A DNA stretch of 64,000 nucleotides, taken from NCBI GenBank assembly GCA_030386875.1, contig CM059559.1:63812392-63876391 (forward strand), in the 5' to 3' direction. Source of the DNA: Morinoia aosen (taxonomy: Eukaryota; Arthropoda; Malacostraca; Amphipoda; Talitridae). How positions within the stretch are numbered: position 1 is the first letter of the stretch; each line of letters begins with the position of its first letter. The position numbers and the translations under genes were made by a program. This document shows, piece by piece, positions 33,185-44,825 of this stretch. The notes under the pieces are model-generated. The model ran no database searches. It was not told the DNA's origin and saw only the letters and a list, made by a program, of their open reading frames with translations.

Positions 33185-35010
33185 CATACATATACCGGGC
33201 TTATCCTCCCCATGGGAGGGTAGCCGACAGCAGGCCACAATCACCACACTTAGTCACTAGGAGGCGAGAGAGGCAGCACTGGCCGCACCTGAACTGCCAG
33301 GTTCAGCAGCAGCCCAGCACAACCACCTTCCACAGTCAGGCCCGAGAGCAACAGCTGGTTTACCCCCGACCGCTTCATTGAGTGCAGCCCCTCCCCCGCA
33401 CATGACAGGTCAACCCCATCCCACGCGGGCAGCTTCCAGTAACGCGTCAAAAATAAAATTACCTCCTTATACACTGCCCCCACTCACTTCTGTCCGCAGC
33501 CATCCCTCTCGCCACGTCCACAGTCAGACCCCTCTCATACAAACCACGTCGCACCCCATCCATCCAACTCATCCGTGGTCTACCTCGCGCTCGAAGACCA
33601 CTCACTTCCGACATATATATCTTTTTCACCAGCCGCTCAACATTCATTCTTTCTACATGCCCAAACCATCCAAGCACTCTTTCATCCACTCGCCTGCTCA
33701 ACTTTTTGATAACCCCCGTCTGCTCCCTAACCAACTCATTCCTGATCCTATCTCTTCTAGTTACTTCATACATGCTCCTCAAACACTTCATCTCAAACAC
33801 ATCCAACTTCCTCCTCTCAGCTGCTCTTAACCCCCAGGACTCTGCTCCATACAACAAAACTGGCACAATCAAACTTTCATACAGTCCCCTCTTAGCATTC
33901 ATACTCAAACTCCTGCATTCAAAAACTTTCCTCATTGCACCCAATGTCTTACAACCTTCACTCACTCTATGCTTCACTTCTACTTCCATACTATCCTTAA
34001 CAGTCACATCCGACCCGAGGTACCTAAAATGCTCTACCTCCTCTAAAACTTCCCCATTCAACCTCACATCCAAAGTTCCAAACACTCCACCTCTTGAACA
34101 TCTCATCACCTTACTTTTATTCACATTTACCCTCAATTTCCGCCTTTCGCACACTCTACCAAACTCTGTAACCAGTCTCCTCAGTTTTTCCTCTGAATCA
34201 GCCACAAGCGCTGTATCATCTGCAAACAACAGCTGACACACTTCCCAATACATACCATTTCGTCCCACCAACTGCGCAACTTTTCCCAACACTCTGGCAT
34301 TCACTTCTCTCACCACACCATCCATAAACAAATTAAACAACCACGGCGACATCACACATCCCTGTCTCACACCTGTCACAACTGGGAACCATTCACTCAC
34401 CTCATTCCCTACTCTCACACATGCTCTGCTATCAATGTAGAAACTCTTGATCGCATTCAACAGTCTCCCACCCACTCCATACAAACATACCACTTGCCAT
34501 AAAGCCTCGCGATCCACTCTGTCATACGCCTTCTCTAGATTCATAAATGCCCAATATACATCCTTTCCCTTTAATGAGTATTTTCCATTCACCCGCCTCA
34601 CAGCAAACATTTGATCCACACAACCTCTACCACACCTAAAACCACACTGTTCTTCAGCAAGCACACGTTCCGTCAACACTCTCACTCTTCCAATTAACAC
34701 TCTTCCATACAGCTTCCCAACTACACTCAGTAGACTTATACCCCTAGAATTACTGCACTCATACCTGTCACCTTTCCCCTTGTACAACGGAACTACGCAC
34801 GCGCTACTCCAATCAACCGGCACTTTACTAGCCTCGAAACACACATTTAATAAACGCACCAACCATTCTATAACCACATTTCCTCCTTTCTTTAGACATT
34901 CAACCGTGCAGCCATCCAAACCTGGAGCTTTCCCATTTTTCATTTCATCCAACGCACATCTCACCTCTGCACTTCTAATTCGACTTCTATTCACTTCACC
35001 AAAACGTTAA
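33185..35010 (-). mobile_element. 5'-truncated non-LTR retrotransposon (LINE)
   Basis: A GC-richer block on the minus strand holds an RT frame (33459-34994) and about 270 bp of 3' untranslated region ending near 33185 (GGGAGGGTAGCCGACAGCAG, read in complement). Upstream of the frame a stop occurs just before FGEVNRSRIR. No endonuclease domain is present, so the 5' end is missing, as usual for LINE copies. No poly-A tail or target duplication could be defined. The clade is not assigned from sequence alone. Confidence 0.85.
33459..34994 (-). pseudogene. LINE reverse transcriptase, 511 codons, motif A aspartate replaced
   Basis: The protein copies element RNA into DNA at the target. Visible RT landmarks in order: NGKAPGLDG (residues 20-28), VPLYKGKGDR (68-77), RGISLLSVVGKLY (84-96), motif A region MNLEKAYDRV (151-160), motif B QGCVMSPWLFN (211-221), motif C FADD (257-260), then FRYLGSDV and a long C-terminal domain with YGAESWG, RVLGWFGHVERM and GRPRMSWMDG. 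The frame is uninterrupted. Motif A normally reads D-L-E-K-A-[FY]-D, and its first Asp binds the catalytic metal. Here it is Asn (AAT for GAT), so the enzyme should be inactive. The endonuclease and first RT residues are missing, and translation starts at GTG by the longest-frame rule, so there is no true start. Confidence 0.9.
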
Positions 35011-35749
35011 TTAACTTCTGCAAAAAATCCAACCTCACAACGAACACACACTTGTTTGAGAGCCACCTACTGAACCGCTTTCATGCGGTGTGCGTAAATA
35101 GCAAAATGTTACCATATACATACCGAATACTATTGGCGCTTGCCAAAGTTCAATCGTTGTCCGCTCCTATTCTCTATTTTCAATCATGATTTACCACTAA
35201 GCCAGCAAATATGTACAAAAAACTCAATGCAGGCAAATAATGTTCGCTTTGTCATTACAAGTTCGATCACTGATTTATTTAAAAGAAACACAAGTTAACG
35301 CTGGTAGCAATCTAAGGACCCTGAACTTAGGTTAATGGCCTATAACGTAACGCGCGTAAAACGCAGTCCAATATTTGAGAATAAAAGCATAGGATCATTG
35401 CATTACCAGAACTAACGCTGACTTTTGCAGATGAAATAATCGAGTCAGTCGACAGAGTAAAATTGTCGGTGTTAGGTTTGATAAAAAACATTACTTTCTA
35501 AGCACACGCGGAAAAAATATATAACGAAATTAACAGATTGTCAATGTTTTTCCATTGCATTGAAACACACTACATGAAAAAGCTATAGTATTAGTGATTC
35601 AGCCTTTGTATCAAGTCGATTGGACAAATGTATTCTAGTTTGAGATGACATTCCTAAGAAACAGTGTATTAAAAAAATTGTAACAATGGGTGAACTTGGT
35701 TGCCAAAGCTCTGTGTAGAGGTAATGTCAAGAAACTCAATTTTTTTCGT
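35011..35749. other. Intergenic stretch
   Basis: No supported feature between the LINE and the next LINE remnant. Confidence 0.5.
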
Positions 35750-35779
35750 GAAAACTTTAGCTGAACCACAATTGCAGAC

Positions 35780-36000
35780 AAATTCCACATTGAGAAAGCC
35801 CGACGCGTGTTCTGGTCTCTTTACTTCCATCAGAGTAATGCAGACGTAAACTTCTTCCTTCCAATACACCGAACAAAAAATGAAATCGGAGCAAATAATA
35901 TTCGGAGTTTTCTTGTGGAATGACATCCAATAGCGTAAAAACTCAAACAGCAAAATAACTCAAGAAGTACGTGCAACAGCATTTCGCATTTCTGTCATCG
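35780..36000 (+). pseudogene. Second degraded LINE ORF2 C-terminal fragment
   Basis: The plus strand reads EKARRVFWSLYFHQSNADVN and then FFLP, corresponding to QKARRVFSFLYLPQSNAEVV at 8405-8464. Later blocks (ATTCGGAGTTTTCTTGTGGAATGA, then CAACAGCATTTCGCATTTCTGTCAT) parallel the 8.2-kb copy as well. Several frameshifts and stops make it non-coding. The same LINE family therefore has at least two dead copies here. Confidence 0.7.
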
Positions 36001-37969
36001 AGAATAATACACTGCTACATCTCGTTCTCCTAAATTGCCTTAAAATCTGCTAGCTGGTACTTTCAGGCCAGCATTTCAAACTCTGTGAAGCTGAAATATC
36101 TATACCTGATTTAGTTAATTAGATGACATTTTCTTTTAGTTGCATTGTATTTTTTCATATCTCTACGTCACATTGCTTGATAGACCTTGTGTGAAGGCCT
36201 CACACTAAGCCTGCGAAGCACAGTCCATCATAAAACTACAATTAGGTTCATTTCTAATCTATTTGTAGATATTTTATGTATATTTTTTACTTTTAAAAGA
36301 TACCTATCTACCACTTGGGTTTCCATGTTATCTCTAGTATCAATGTCGGTATGATTTTTCTGGAGAAAGAAAGATTGACTCGCATAAAACTTTTCCGTGC
36401 TAAGACTAGAACCTTATTTCCCATATGTCGAGGTTAGAAAGGAATTATAAAGGTAGAAAACTCACCCACTGCTGCGTTTTGTATCAAAACAGTTTTTCTT
36501 TCAAGTACACTGAACTATGCTGTTGTGAGTACTTAGTAACAAAATTGAGAGCTTCATTTTAATGCACAAAATGTAAAACTGATATTAATGACGATTACAT
36601 TCACTAAATTTCTGCTACCGGTTAGTATTGAATTTTAAATTAGAAATAAATACAAATTTCAGGAAAGTAAAATAGGAACAGTGGCTTACTGCTATCAAAA
36701 GATATTTATCGCTCCTCAAATGAGCGTTGTGTGGTGCTGTATCCCAAAATATAAAAAATGAGTAAAAAGTTATAATATATGACTTAAGATTTATAAACCA
36801 ATAACCTTACGTAATTTGCAAACGTCGTTTAGCGTGTATGTTTGCTTATTTGTTTTAGAGGCGCGTGTTGTGCAATATGTTCTGTAAATTATGCTTGGTC
36901 TACCCACTCAATTATTTTGGACAGTGTATTAGTCAGTTCATTAGTGTTTGAGGTCCCAATTGCAAACATTTCCGAACAATTTTTGAAAATTTTCATTCAT
37001 TGTTTGAAGATAATTTAGACCACTACCATAAAGCTTAAAATACCATTTGTTTGACATCCTCAAATTTTACATAGGTGATTTATTTCAGGGTTTTCGGAAA
37101 CCAGGTATGGTGAGTTTTTTATAAGTGTGTCAAAACTTTTCATTTTCATTCATTGTTCTTTTTAACGGTCAAATGTTCTTTGCAAGCCTTTTGCGACAGC
37201 ATTTCTTCGTTCATGACTCTGAGGAATCTTTTACATCTATTTTGGATTGAAAAAACTAAAAAATTATGTGGCAGAGGAATTTCCTCTAGCTTGTTATCAG
37301 GAGAAAACTTGATGATATGTATGCTTGGAAACTAGTCGCAAGCTTCTGACATAATATCGTCTTCATAGTTTCGGATACAAAGATATCAACGAGTTCTTCA
37401 GAATCCGTTGCTGCTCTGGGAATGTGAGAGGAGACTATTCGCCAAGGTAATATTCAATAGATTTTCAAAGCAGCATTCCAAGGATTTACAAGCTTTCAGT
37501 TTTCGTGTCTAGAATGTGTTTATACGTTAATTTCATTAGCGTTAAGCTTTCAGTACTATATCAGGAAATAGAAAATATTTTAGTGACAGATTTTTCTATT
37601 AGCTCGCTCTTTGTACCTGTTAAGCATTTCCATTTATAAACTATTTTTCCAAAAAAGTATCCATCAATGGCAAAAAATTGAATTTATTCGAACAAAAATT
37701 TTGCAAAAAACCTAACTGTAGTTACGTGCAGTAGATAAACTCTTTACATACCTTCCTCACATTTAAGTTACATGTCTAAAAACAAAAATGATATAGGTCA
37801 GAAAAATTTTTCCATTTTATTTGATTTTTTCCATGGAATCGAAATTTGTTGCTATGATTGGATGTGGCTAAATCGGAAGAAGATGAAAACTACTAAATCG
37901 AATTATATAGAGCCTGGCGTTATATGTTATTTTATCTGAGAAGAAACAGTTTTATATTTTGTTTCTTGT
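36001..37969. other. Intergenic stretch with one short dispersed match
   Basis: 36830-36905 (ATGTTTGCTTATTTGTTTTA, GGCGCGTGTTGTGCAATATGTTCT) resembles 10668-10740 in the same orientation. Otherwise no supported gene or element. Confidence 0.5.
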
Positions 37970-39057
37970 TTAAAGGGGTCACTTCAAGATTTCAATTTTT
38001 TCATCCGATTCGTTTCAAATTTGGCGGGTATATGTATTTGTTGAAAAAACCATAAGTTTTTTAGCTAACTTTTCCATTTAGGCCTTTTTTTATGTACGAA
38101 AAATTAGTTTTTTGGAATATTTTTATGGATATTTCAAATGAATAGAAGTCATTGAGTTTTCATGCTAGAACAAAACCAAAGATAGTTTTATAATACTTGG
38201 AGCATTTCTAACAAAAGTACGATAGAAAATTTTTACATATGTACCTTTTTTTTATTAGCGATATTTGATCACTAACTAAAATATACACTAATTTTGGATT
38301 TTGAGCTTGACAAAAAAATTATTTGTCAATTGGGATATTTTCTACAGTACTTTTCTTAGAAATTGGCCAAGGATTCTAAAACTGTCTATGTTTTTGTTCT
38401 AGCATAAAGACTCACTGACTTCTATTCTTTTGAATGTTGACATGTAAGGGTTTGCTAGTAATAAGGCCTAAATAAATTTTTATCTGAACTGTAATATAAC
38501 GGGCAATAATTTATGTAATTGAATGCTGTTATCATTTTATTTCGATAATCTCTGTGCTTTACTTCATAATCATTCTGTAATATGTAATTTACAAAAACAA
38601 AACAAAAATGAGAAAAAAATCTTTTTTACACAAATTATGAACTTTTTTTGTAGTCCGATTCGTATGAAACTTGACTATTACATGTAACTTTTAAAAAGAA
38701 ACACAATTTCTCTAATTAATTCTTTTGATTAGGGCCTTTGTTTTCTGAAAAATTAGACATTGTTTTTTATTGATATTTCGAAAGAATAGAACTTATTGAG
38801 TTTCCATGCTACGACAAAAACAAAGACAGTTTTAGAATCCTTGAAACATTTCTAACGAAAGAACGGTAGAAAATTTCCCATATCAATGAAATTGAAAATT
38901 CATGATTTTTGGCCTTTGGGGGAATTATAGCGTCCGTAGTGCCATAAAATATCAGGGCACAATAACCCATCACCTAAGGATCCTTTTTCGACAATAAAAA
39001 GTAAATGGAGCCTAGTGGCCCGTGGTGGCCAAATTTGGCCCGAAATGACCCCCTTAA
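37970..39057 (+). mobile_element. Family C TTAA element, uninterrupted copy
   Basis: The element is 37974-39053 (1080 bp), flanked by TTAA at 37970-37973 and 39054-39057, with ends AGGGGTCA and TGACCCCC. The 75-bp module (AATAGAAGTCATTGAGTTTT) occurs three times: forward near 38140, reversed near 38365, forward near 38785. A second shared block (CCGATTCG-TTTCAAATTTGGCGGGTATATG and relatives) also recurs at 38010 and 38655, and in the 15.5-17.8 kb copies. It is the reference that shows what one complete unit looks like. No transposase. Confidence 0.85.
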
Positions 39058-39814
39058 CTCCAGTCGCATCACCTTTCTACTGAAATTTGCTTAGTTGAAT
39101 CGATATATTATTCATTTTGCTGAGTTCAGTCATAAAATCCTTTCATTTTTTCTAGTTCCATTTGATTTGCTTCGAAATAGCTCAGTGATACACTACTACC
39201 ATTAGGTGACACAGAAAATTCTAAATTCTAAAAATTCAACGTTAAGAGGGTTTATAATTCCGTTAGAAAACTTATTTACCAACTCAAGTGTGAAATTATT
39301 CGCCTGCAATATTGATTACCAGTTTCTGAAAACTAGAACATGGTAGCACAAAATTTTAATTTTTAGATCTGAATAACAAATGGGCAAACGAAATTTTTTT
39401 TCAAAGGAGACACGTTATTTTAAAGAGAAAAGAATAATAAAATTAAAAGTGTTTTTTCTGAGAAGTGATATATAACGTGAACTAAAGAATTTTTGAAAAT
39501 TTCTTAGATATTTCACGAGTTGAAATATTTAGACTGCATTTGAAGAAAATTCTTTTCTTCAACGACATTTATGTTTTACGTGTTCGTATTACAAAGAGCT
39601 GTAAATTAGAAAAACATGAGAAGAGGCAAAACACTTTGCTGCCAAACGAAACGAAGATGTTGATACAGAAATACCTAAAAAAAGAAAGAAAAATGAGCAT
39701 TTTTAAGAGGTTTGGTTCAACTTTTGGATAATGGTAGGTTTTCGGTCTATGAACTTATCCTATAGAGTGGTTTCTTGTTCATCCAACGATATAAGTAGTT
39801 CTCAAGAACTACCC
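39058..39814. other. Intergenic stretch
   Basis: A 63-codon Lys-rich frame at 39540-39731 has no known motif. Nothing else seen. Confidence 0.5.
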
Positions 39815-39895
39815 CATTGGTTCGTCTCCTTGACGGGGTCGAAGACGCGCACTAGCGTGACCTTGGGGTGCGCCACTGGATGGGTGACCTCCCAC
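39815..39895 (+). other. Possible 5S-rRNA-like fragment (internal promoter region)
   Basis: The block contains TAGCGTGACC and then CACTGGATGGGTGACCTCCC, resembling the intermediate element and C box of animal 5S rRNA (TACTTGGATGGGTGACCGCC in many species). GC content is well above the flanks. The rest of the 5S gene is not recognisable, so it would be a fragment or a 5S-derived SINE head. Confidence 0.25.
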
Positions 39896-40134
39896 TTACC
39901 CCTTATTATGAGTCAGTTTTGAGTGTTTCTCTACGGGAATAGAAAGAGAGTTCATTCATGGCATTGCTTGAAATGCTTTCGTACTCAAACGAAACATTCT
40001 ACTACTCACTGATGAATTATGATGGTGTAACTAAGTGTTTGTTTTGAGTCCGTGTGCTGAGTCATCAGCTAATTACCTTGCAGAATAAACATATAATCTC
40101 CTCTCGAAGTTTTGAAGCTACATGAATGACAAAT

Positions 40135-41335
40135 ACATCAATCGAAAGAGCTACAAAACAGTAGAGTTGGTTTTAAAAAAGTTAGTCTGTAATGAAGCAA
40201 AATATTTCAGAAAAAAACCCTGTTCTGAAACTTGTATTCATAGACTTTTGATATGGATCCTTCTCACTGTTTTGAAAGTACAGGATTTGCTGATATTTCA
40301 ATGGATAGAACTTAAGGACAGCATCCCCCATACGGACTTTTTTAATCAATGAACCTAAAGCGATGAAATTTTTATACTGATAGGAAATGCAATTTGGAAT
40401 CGTTTATCTCCTATAGAAAAAATGCGATTTTCTTCAAAGGAAATGAGTTATTCATAGAAAACGAGATTTTTAGGGGTTTTCAAAATGCATCTCCTCCAAC
40501 AGTTTTTGAGTAACCGTGATGATTTTGGTATCATTGGATGCGGAAAGACGTGGACATTTAAAATTGCAGAGTGCTTTTTCCGAAATTTTGAGTTTTAAAT
40601 AAAAAAATTAAAAAATTTGAGAGCAAACTCTGTTTTCGAAAAAAAGCAAATTTATAACGTCATAACTCATCAACAAAAGTAAATGTGAAAAAGCTCTGTG
40701 CATTTATGAAAGCCCTCGTCTTTCCGCATCTAACGATGCCAAAATCATCACTGTAGCTCAAAAACTGTCGGAGAAAAATCATTTTGAAACCACAAAGTCC
40801 ATTGTTTACATTATAAGCAATAAGAAATGAACAAAAACAATTGTAATTATTTTTTTTTAATTTTTGGTTCAGGTTAGACCCCTGAAATCATTATAGAGTA
40901 ATGCAGAGACATAGGAGATGACATAGAAGAACTTTCTTCACGTCTTGCCGTGAAGAAAGTGCAATGGGGGAGGTGTAGCAAGATAAAATACCACTTCCCC
41001 CTCCCCTCCCCCCCCATTCTTCAAAGCCCCGTAGCGGGTGAACGAGTGAACGTACGAGTCTCATTTTTCAGGGGATGTACCTGACCTCCTACACTTCCTA
41101 TTGCAACAATAATCTCTATTTCTTTTGTGGTCTCAAAATCCTGTAATCCTATGGAGGACGCTGTCCTTAAATAGAGCTACAAAGAGCAGGGAAGTTTTTT
41201 TACAAGAACACTCAGTTCAAAAATTAGGAAAGAAAAAATCAAAGTTCAGAAAAATGTCTCTCGTGAAAACTCACTGTTTTGACCTTTGGAATGATTCTTC
41301 TCCCACAGTTTTAAAGGTACAGGGATGACAAACAT
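40135..41335 (+). repeat. Diverged direct repeats (family F) on either side of family B copy 2
   Basis: 40149-40290 (GAGCTACAAAACAG, then CCTTCTCACTGTTTTGAAAGTACAGG) and 41174-41330 (GAGCTACAAAGAGCAG, then TTCTTCTCCCACAGTTTTAAAGGTACAGG) are related. A weaker match lies at 57145-57180 (CTCCCAGTTTTCGAGGTACAGGAATGACA). The family B element sits between the first two, so it may have entered a pre-existing tandem duplication. Confidence 0.4.
40312..41170 (-). mobile_element. Family B foldback element, copy 2 (TTAA target)
   Basis: The element is 40316-41166, ends GGACAGCATCC and GGACGCTGTCC, flanked on both sides by TTAA. Internally it matches copy 1 (5595-6439) in reverse orientation: CTCCAACAGTTTTTGAG near 40495, CATTGGATGCGGAAAGACGT near 40533, the mirrored copy near 40725-40780, and the GGGGAGGGG/CTTTCTTCACG block near 40935-41010. 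Lengths agree (851 against 845 bp). Non-autonomous. Confidence 0.85.
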
Positions 41336-43697
41336 ATCAATCAAAATCGATTGAAGATATCTAGAGATCGGGTCTAAAGGTTTCTTTAATTCCAATTCAT
41401 GTTGAAAATTAGAAGCAAAATAATTCTAATAAGGGAAGAAAGTGGTCACTTTTCGGGATCAAATTCTAAAAATTCAAAAAATCAAATTATCGAAAAACTT
41501 TTGCATCGGATCCGAATGCAAGACAATTAGCTAGCGAAAAAACATTTTTCCAGATTTTTGAGTTCAAAATTGTGGAAGAAGAATCCTTTTCCGCAACACC
41601 GATTTTTTCATGTTTTTTCAAAATGAAATCCTGTTTATGTATATTTACGAAAAAAACACGCAAGTGAAAAAAGTTACCCCATCATTTTACACCTATGGTT
41701 AATATCTCAGAAAAATCAATCAAGAACTTACAGACTTTTTCAATGCATAGACTTCGTAATCAATGCATGAAATGCATTAAAATCAATTTTGATTTCGAAT
41801 TATTCACAGCATTTAAGTTTTAAATGGAAAAAAGTAAGAAGTAGACAAGAGCTGTGTTGTGGTTCGATAGATGATCACTAATAAATTATTAATATGAGTA
41901 ACTTCCATTCGATCAAATGCTTCAGGGATGCACACTTATTATTCAGGGAAATCTATTATTACCTGCGAGTTTGGAATTAGGAGGAGCTTTAATAATGATT
42001 AAAGCGCTATTGAATGATATATTCTCAACTAATACAACATGCAAACATTTAGCTCATTAAATTTACGGTACTTGGCTTTTTTCACAAAGGTATTAATGAT
42101 AAGGGTCATTAATTGTCCCACAATTTCTAAAAAGTTTTAAAAACATGATAAATTTACTGAAACCTACCACAAAACCGGATGAAAAACAACTGGAGAGATA
42201 TTGGTAGTGTCGCAAAGTAACCTAACTTTCAATATTAACTAATTGGAAGCAAATTGAAACATGCAGTTCTAAGAAAAAGATCAGAAACTTAGAAATGAAG
42301 ACAATATTACACTCACGCACATAATTACATACATACATCTAGAAAGTAATTTCCTCTTGTTAATGCACCTGCTTATGCTTTCAAACGAATAAAAATTAAT
42401 TGATAATAAAATTAATTTTAAAATCTTTTGAAATCATCAAAGCCCGAATCAAAATAGTTTGAATACCCACATTATGGTATGGGTCTGGTCCTCATATTTT
42501 CAGCTGAACAACCATTTCAGGATATAGACTTTAATATTTTGAAACACTGCAATACAGTATTAACGTTTAAAAAGTTAGAGCTCTACAATCAGTAAGACTG
42601 CAATACGAAACTGAATAATCGGGTACAATTTTTAAACTTGAGCTCAAATGAAAGTTCCAGTACGCGAAGGTTCCAATAATGTTTCCATCATTTGTAAACT
42701 AATTCGAAAACAAAGAAATAGTGTTTTCTTTAGAGAACATTACCTAGCTGAAAAAGGTTCTAATTGATGGAGCTGGGAATTTATAAAGGTGTTGTGATTA
42801 AATTTTTTGAAAATTTTATTATTAACTACAGACGTAAAATTGTTTTGTTAGAAAAAATACATTCAGGTGTGATGAATGCGAACGTTATTATGAATTGAAC
42901 CCTGGTATTCCAACTTCTCAAAAACGAAAAACGTTTTATAGCCGGACTTATATATTTCGTAAAGTCAAAAAGACACTTTGTTCGTGGTAACCAAAATACA
43001 ATAACGCATGTCAGACATCCAGCATTTCTCCTTTACACATAAGCTATTAGGCATGAATGTTCATATTTTATATATTCAAGTTGATCCTGCATCATTACAC
43101 TTCATCGTTTTACTTCAAACTTACAGTATAAAGTGTTAAAAGTTGAAAAACTAAATTAAACGGAAAACATTGGAAGCCTAAATAAAAGACCATCAAGTAA
43201 AAGACCATTTTCACACGCCAAAGCTTTTTTATAAACGCTTGTTGACCTGATTTTAAGGTCCCGTCTTTTATATATATTTTTGTTTTTTGTATTTTATTCG
43301 CTAAGATGAAATCAATGTGGTCCATATACTCACAATGGATTGTAGGTAAGGGTAAGTGCTACTGTAAATGAATGATACAGTTCAGCGCGAACCTGTTTGT
43401 AACTGGTATATCTACCATGTTTGATTGCAGGCAATATAGATTCTTTTTTAGCAACAATTGAGATTCCTTACATCCTTGTACGTTCTTGGAATGAAAGTTG
43501 AATGAAGTAATAAATCGGAACGTAGAGAAAGATTTGAAACGTTCTTTGGTTCTTTATTCACACCACATAAATTGTGTGTAGAACAAGAGAAAAATAGAAT
43601 TTTTACAATGACCAGTCGTTCATATCGAAGAACTTTGTACTGGTGGTAGTAAACTGTACCTCGCTCTCTTTGTTTCCCTTTCACTGTTACTCTTTCT
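41336..43697. other. Intergenic stretch
   Basis: No supported gene. Frames of 71 and 78 codons on the minus strand (43110-43325, 43448-43684) have no known motif. Confidence 0.5.
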
Positions 43698-44072
43698 TTA
43701 ACAGAAATTCAAAAGATTTCTACAGTGTTGATGAAGCGAGACGTTGTAATGCGAGCACGTAATATGAATTCGAAACTTAGATCGACTCTCCGACGCTGCA
43801 AAACGAAGTTGTTCCAAAGTTTGAGCCTTCTGCCCTGTTTGACATTTCACGCTCGGTTTGGCACTTTCATGCCACAAGACGATATTGACGTGAAGTTGGG
43901 ACTGTTGCTCTGCAGAGCTTTGCAGCAGTTTTGAGCTCATCTTCTGAAACAAGAGTTCCCCAGTGACTGCAGTGTAGCCATTGTTGATTTTCTCTCGATT
44001 TTGTGCGAGGTCAAAATTCATAATAATGACATAAATGAAAAAACTCTTTTCACAATTGCTCTCATTTGGCAT
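43698..44072 (-). CDS. Unrecognised 124-codon frame
   Basis: Starts at a true ATG (MPNESNCEKSFF...) and runs 124 codons on the minus strand in sequence somewhat richer in GC than the flanks. It is Ser/Gln-rich in the centre (KMSSKLLQSSAEQQSQLHVN) and ends with Cys/His residues (ITCSHYNVSLHQHCRN). No membrane segment, signal peptide or known domain can be seen. It could be a chance frame, an exon or a transposon fragment. Confidence 0.15.
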   Translation of the reverse strand: MPNESNCEKSFFIYVIIMNFDLAQNREKINNGYTAVTGELLFQKMSSKLLQSSAEQQSQLHVNIVLWHESAKPSVKCQTGQKAQTLEQLRFAASESRSKFRIHITCSHYNVSLHQHCRNLLNFC

Positions 44073-44524
44073 TGATTTTTTGATTTATTAAAGTGTGTCC
44101 TGAATGACCGTTTTCCAGCGATAACTCACAGTTAACAGTTTTCGTAACCAGTGAGCAGTTCCTGCGAGAACGTATTAGTTATAAAGTACGGGTAATCAAT
44201 TATATTTACTGGACTGACACAAAACGGACAACATTCTCTTTGAGAGTCACACCAGCGAAATGCCTGCAATTTCCTCAACATGATAACATAATAAACCACA
44301 ATTTCTTTATGACACCTCCCTCTCCACCGGTGCTGTAATAGGGCAATCAGCAGAAATGTGGGTACTTCATTCCTGCATTGCTACTCAATACCTTTTTTAT
44401 TGTGGAATTGTAGTTTGTGACTGAATTTCTTGTCAAGTAGGTAAATGTGCACCAATCTGTAATACTTTTTTTTCGTTCATGTCCAAATAAGTTTGACTCG
44501 CATATAGTTTCGTAGCACTTGATT

Positions 44525-44780
44525 TATCAAGAAACCAATCAAGCTGTCATGAATAATCGCATGTGGCTCAAAAGCCACACAATAACTAAAAGAACTTTCA
44601 TTTTGTTGGGAATAGAATTCAAGAAATAGAGCTACTGTCACCCTGAAATGTATTTGAAATTTCCATTAATTGGGTCACATTTTTGCTGATGCAGATGCTT
44701 GTTAATTTTCAAATAAGAAATTTCAAGCAGCTAGAAATGTTTGGTGTGGGAAAAAATACTTAGTAAAAAGAAACAATTGG
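44525..44780 (+). repeat. Dispersed repeat family D, copy 2
   Basis: Counterpart of 11540-11800, same orientation. It ends shortly before the Tc1-like element. Confidence 0.6.
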
Positions 44781-44825
44781 ATGTTTTAAACGTGTCTTGA
44801 ATAATTTCATGTGCAGTTAGCGACG

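Noticed and set aside
33378..34236. Open frames of 150 and 176 codons on the plus strand
   Set aside because: They are antisense shadows of the LINE reverse transcriptase on the minus strand.
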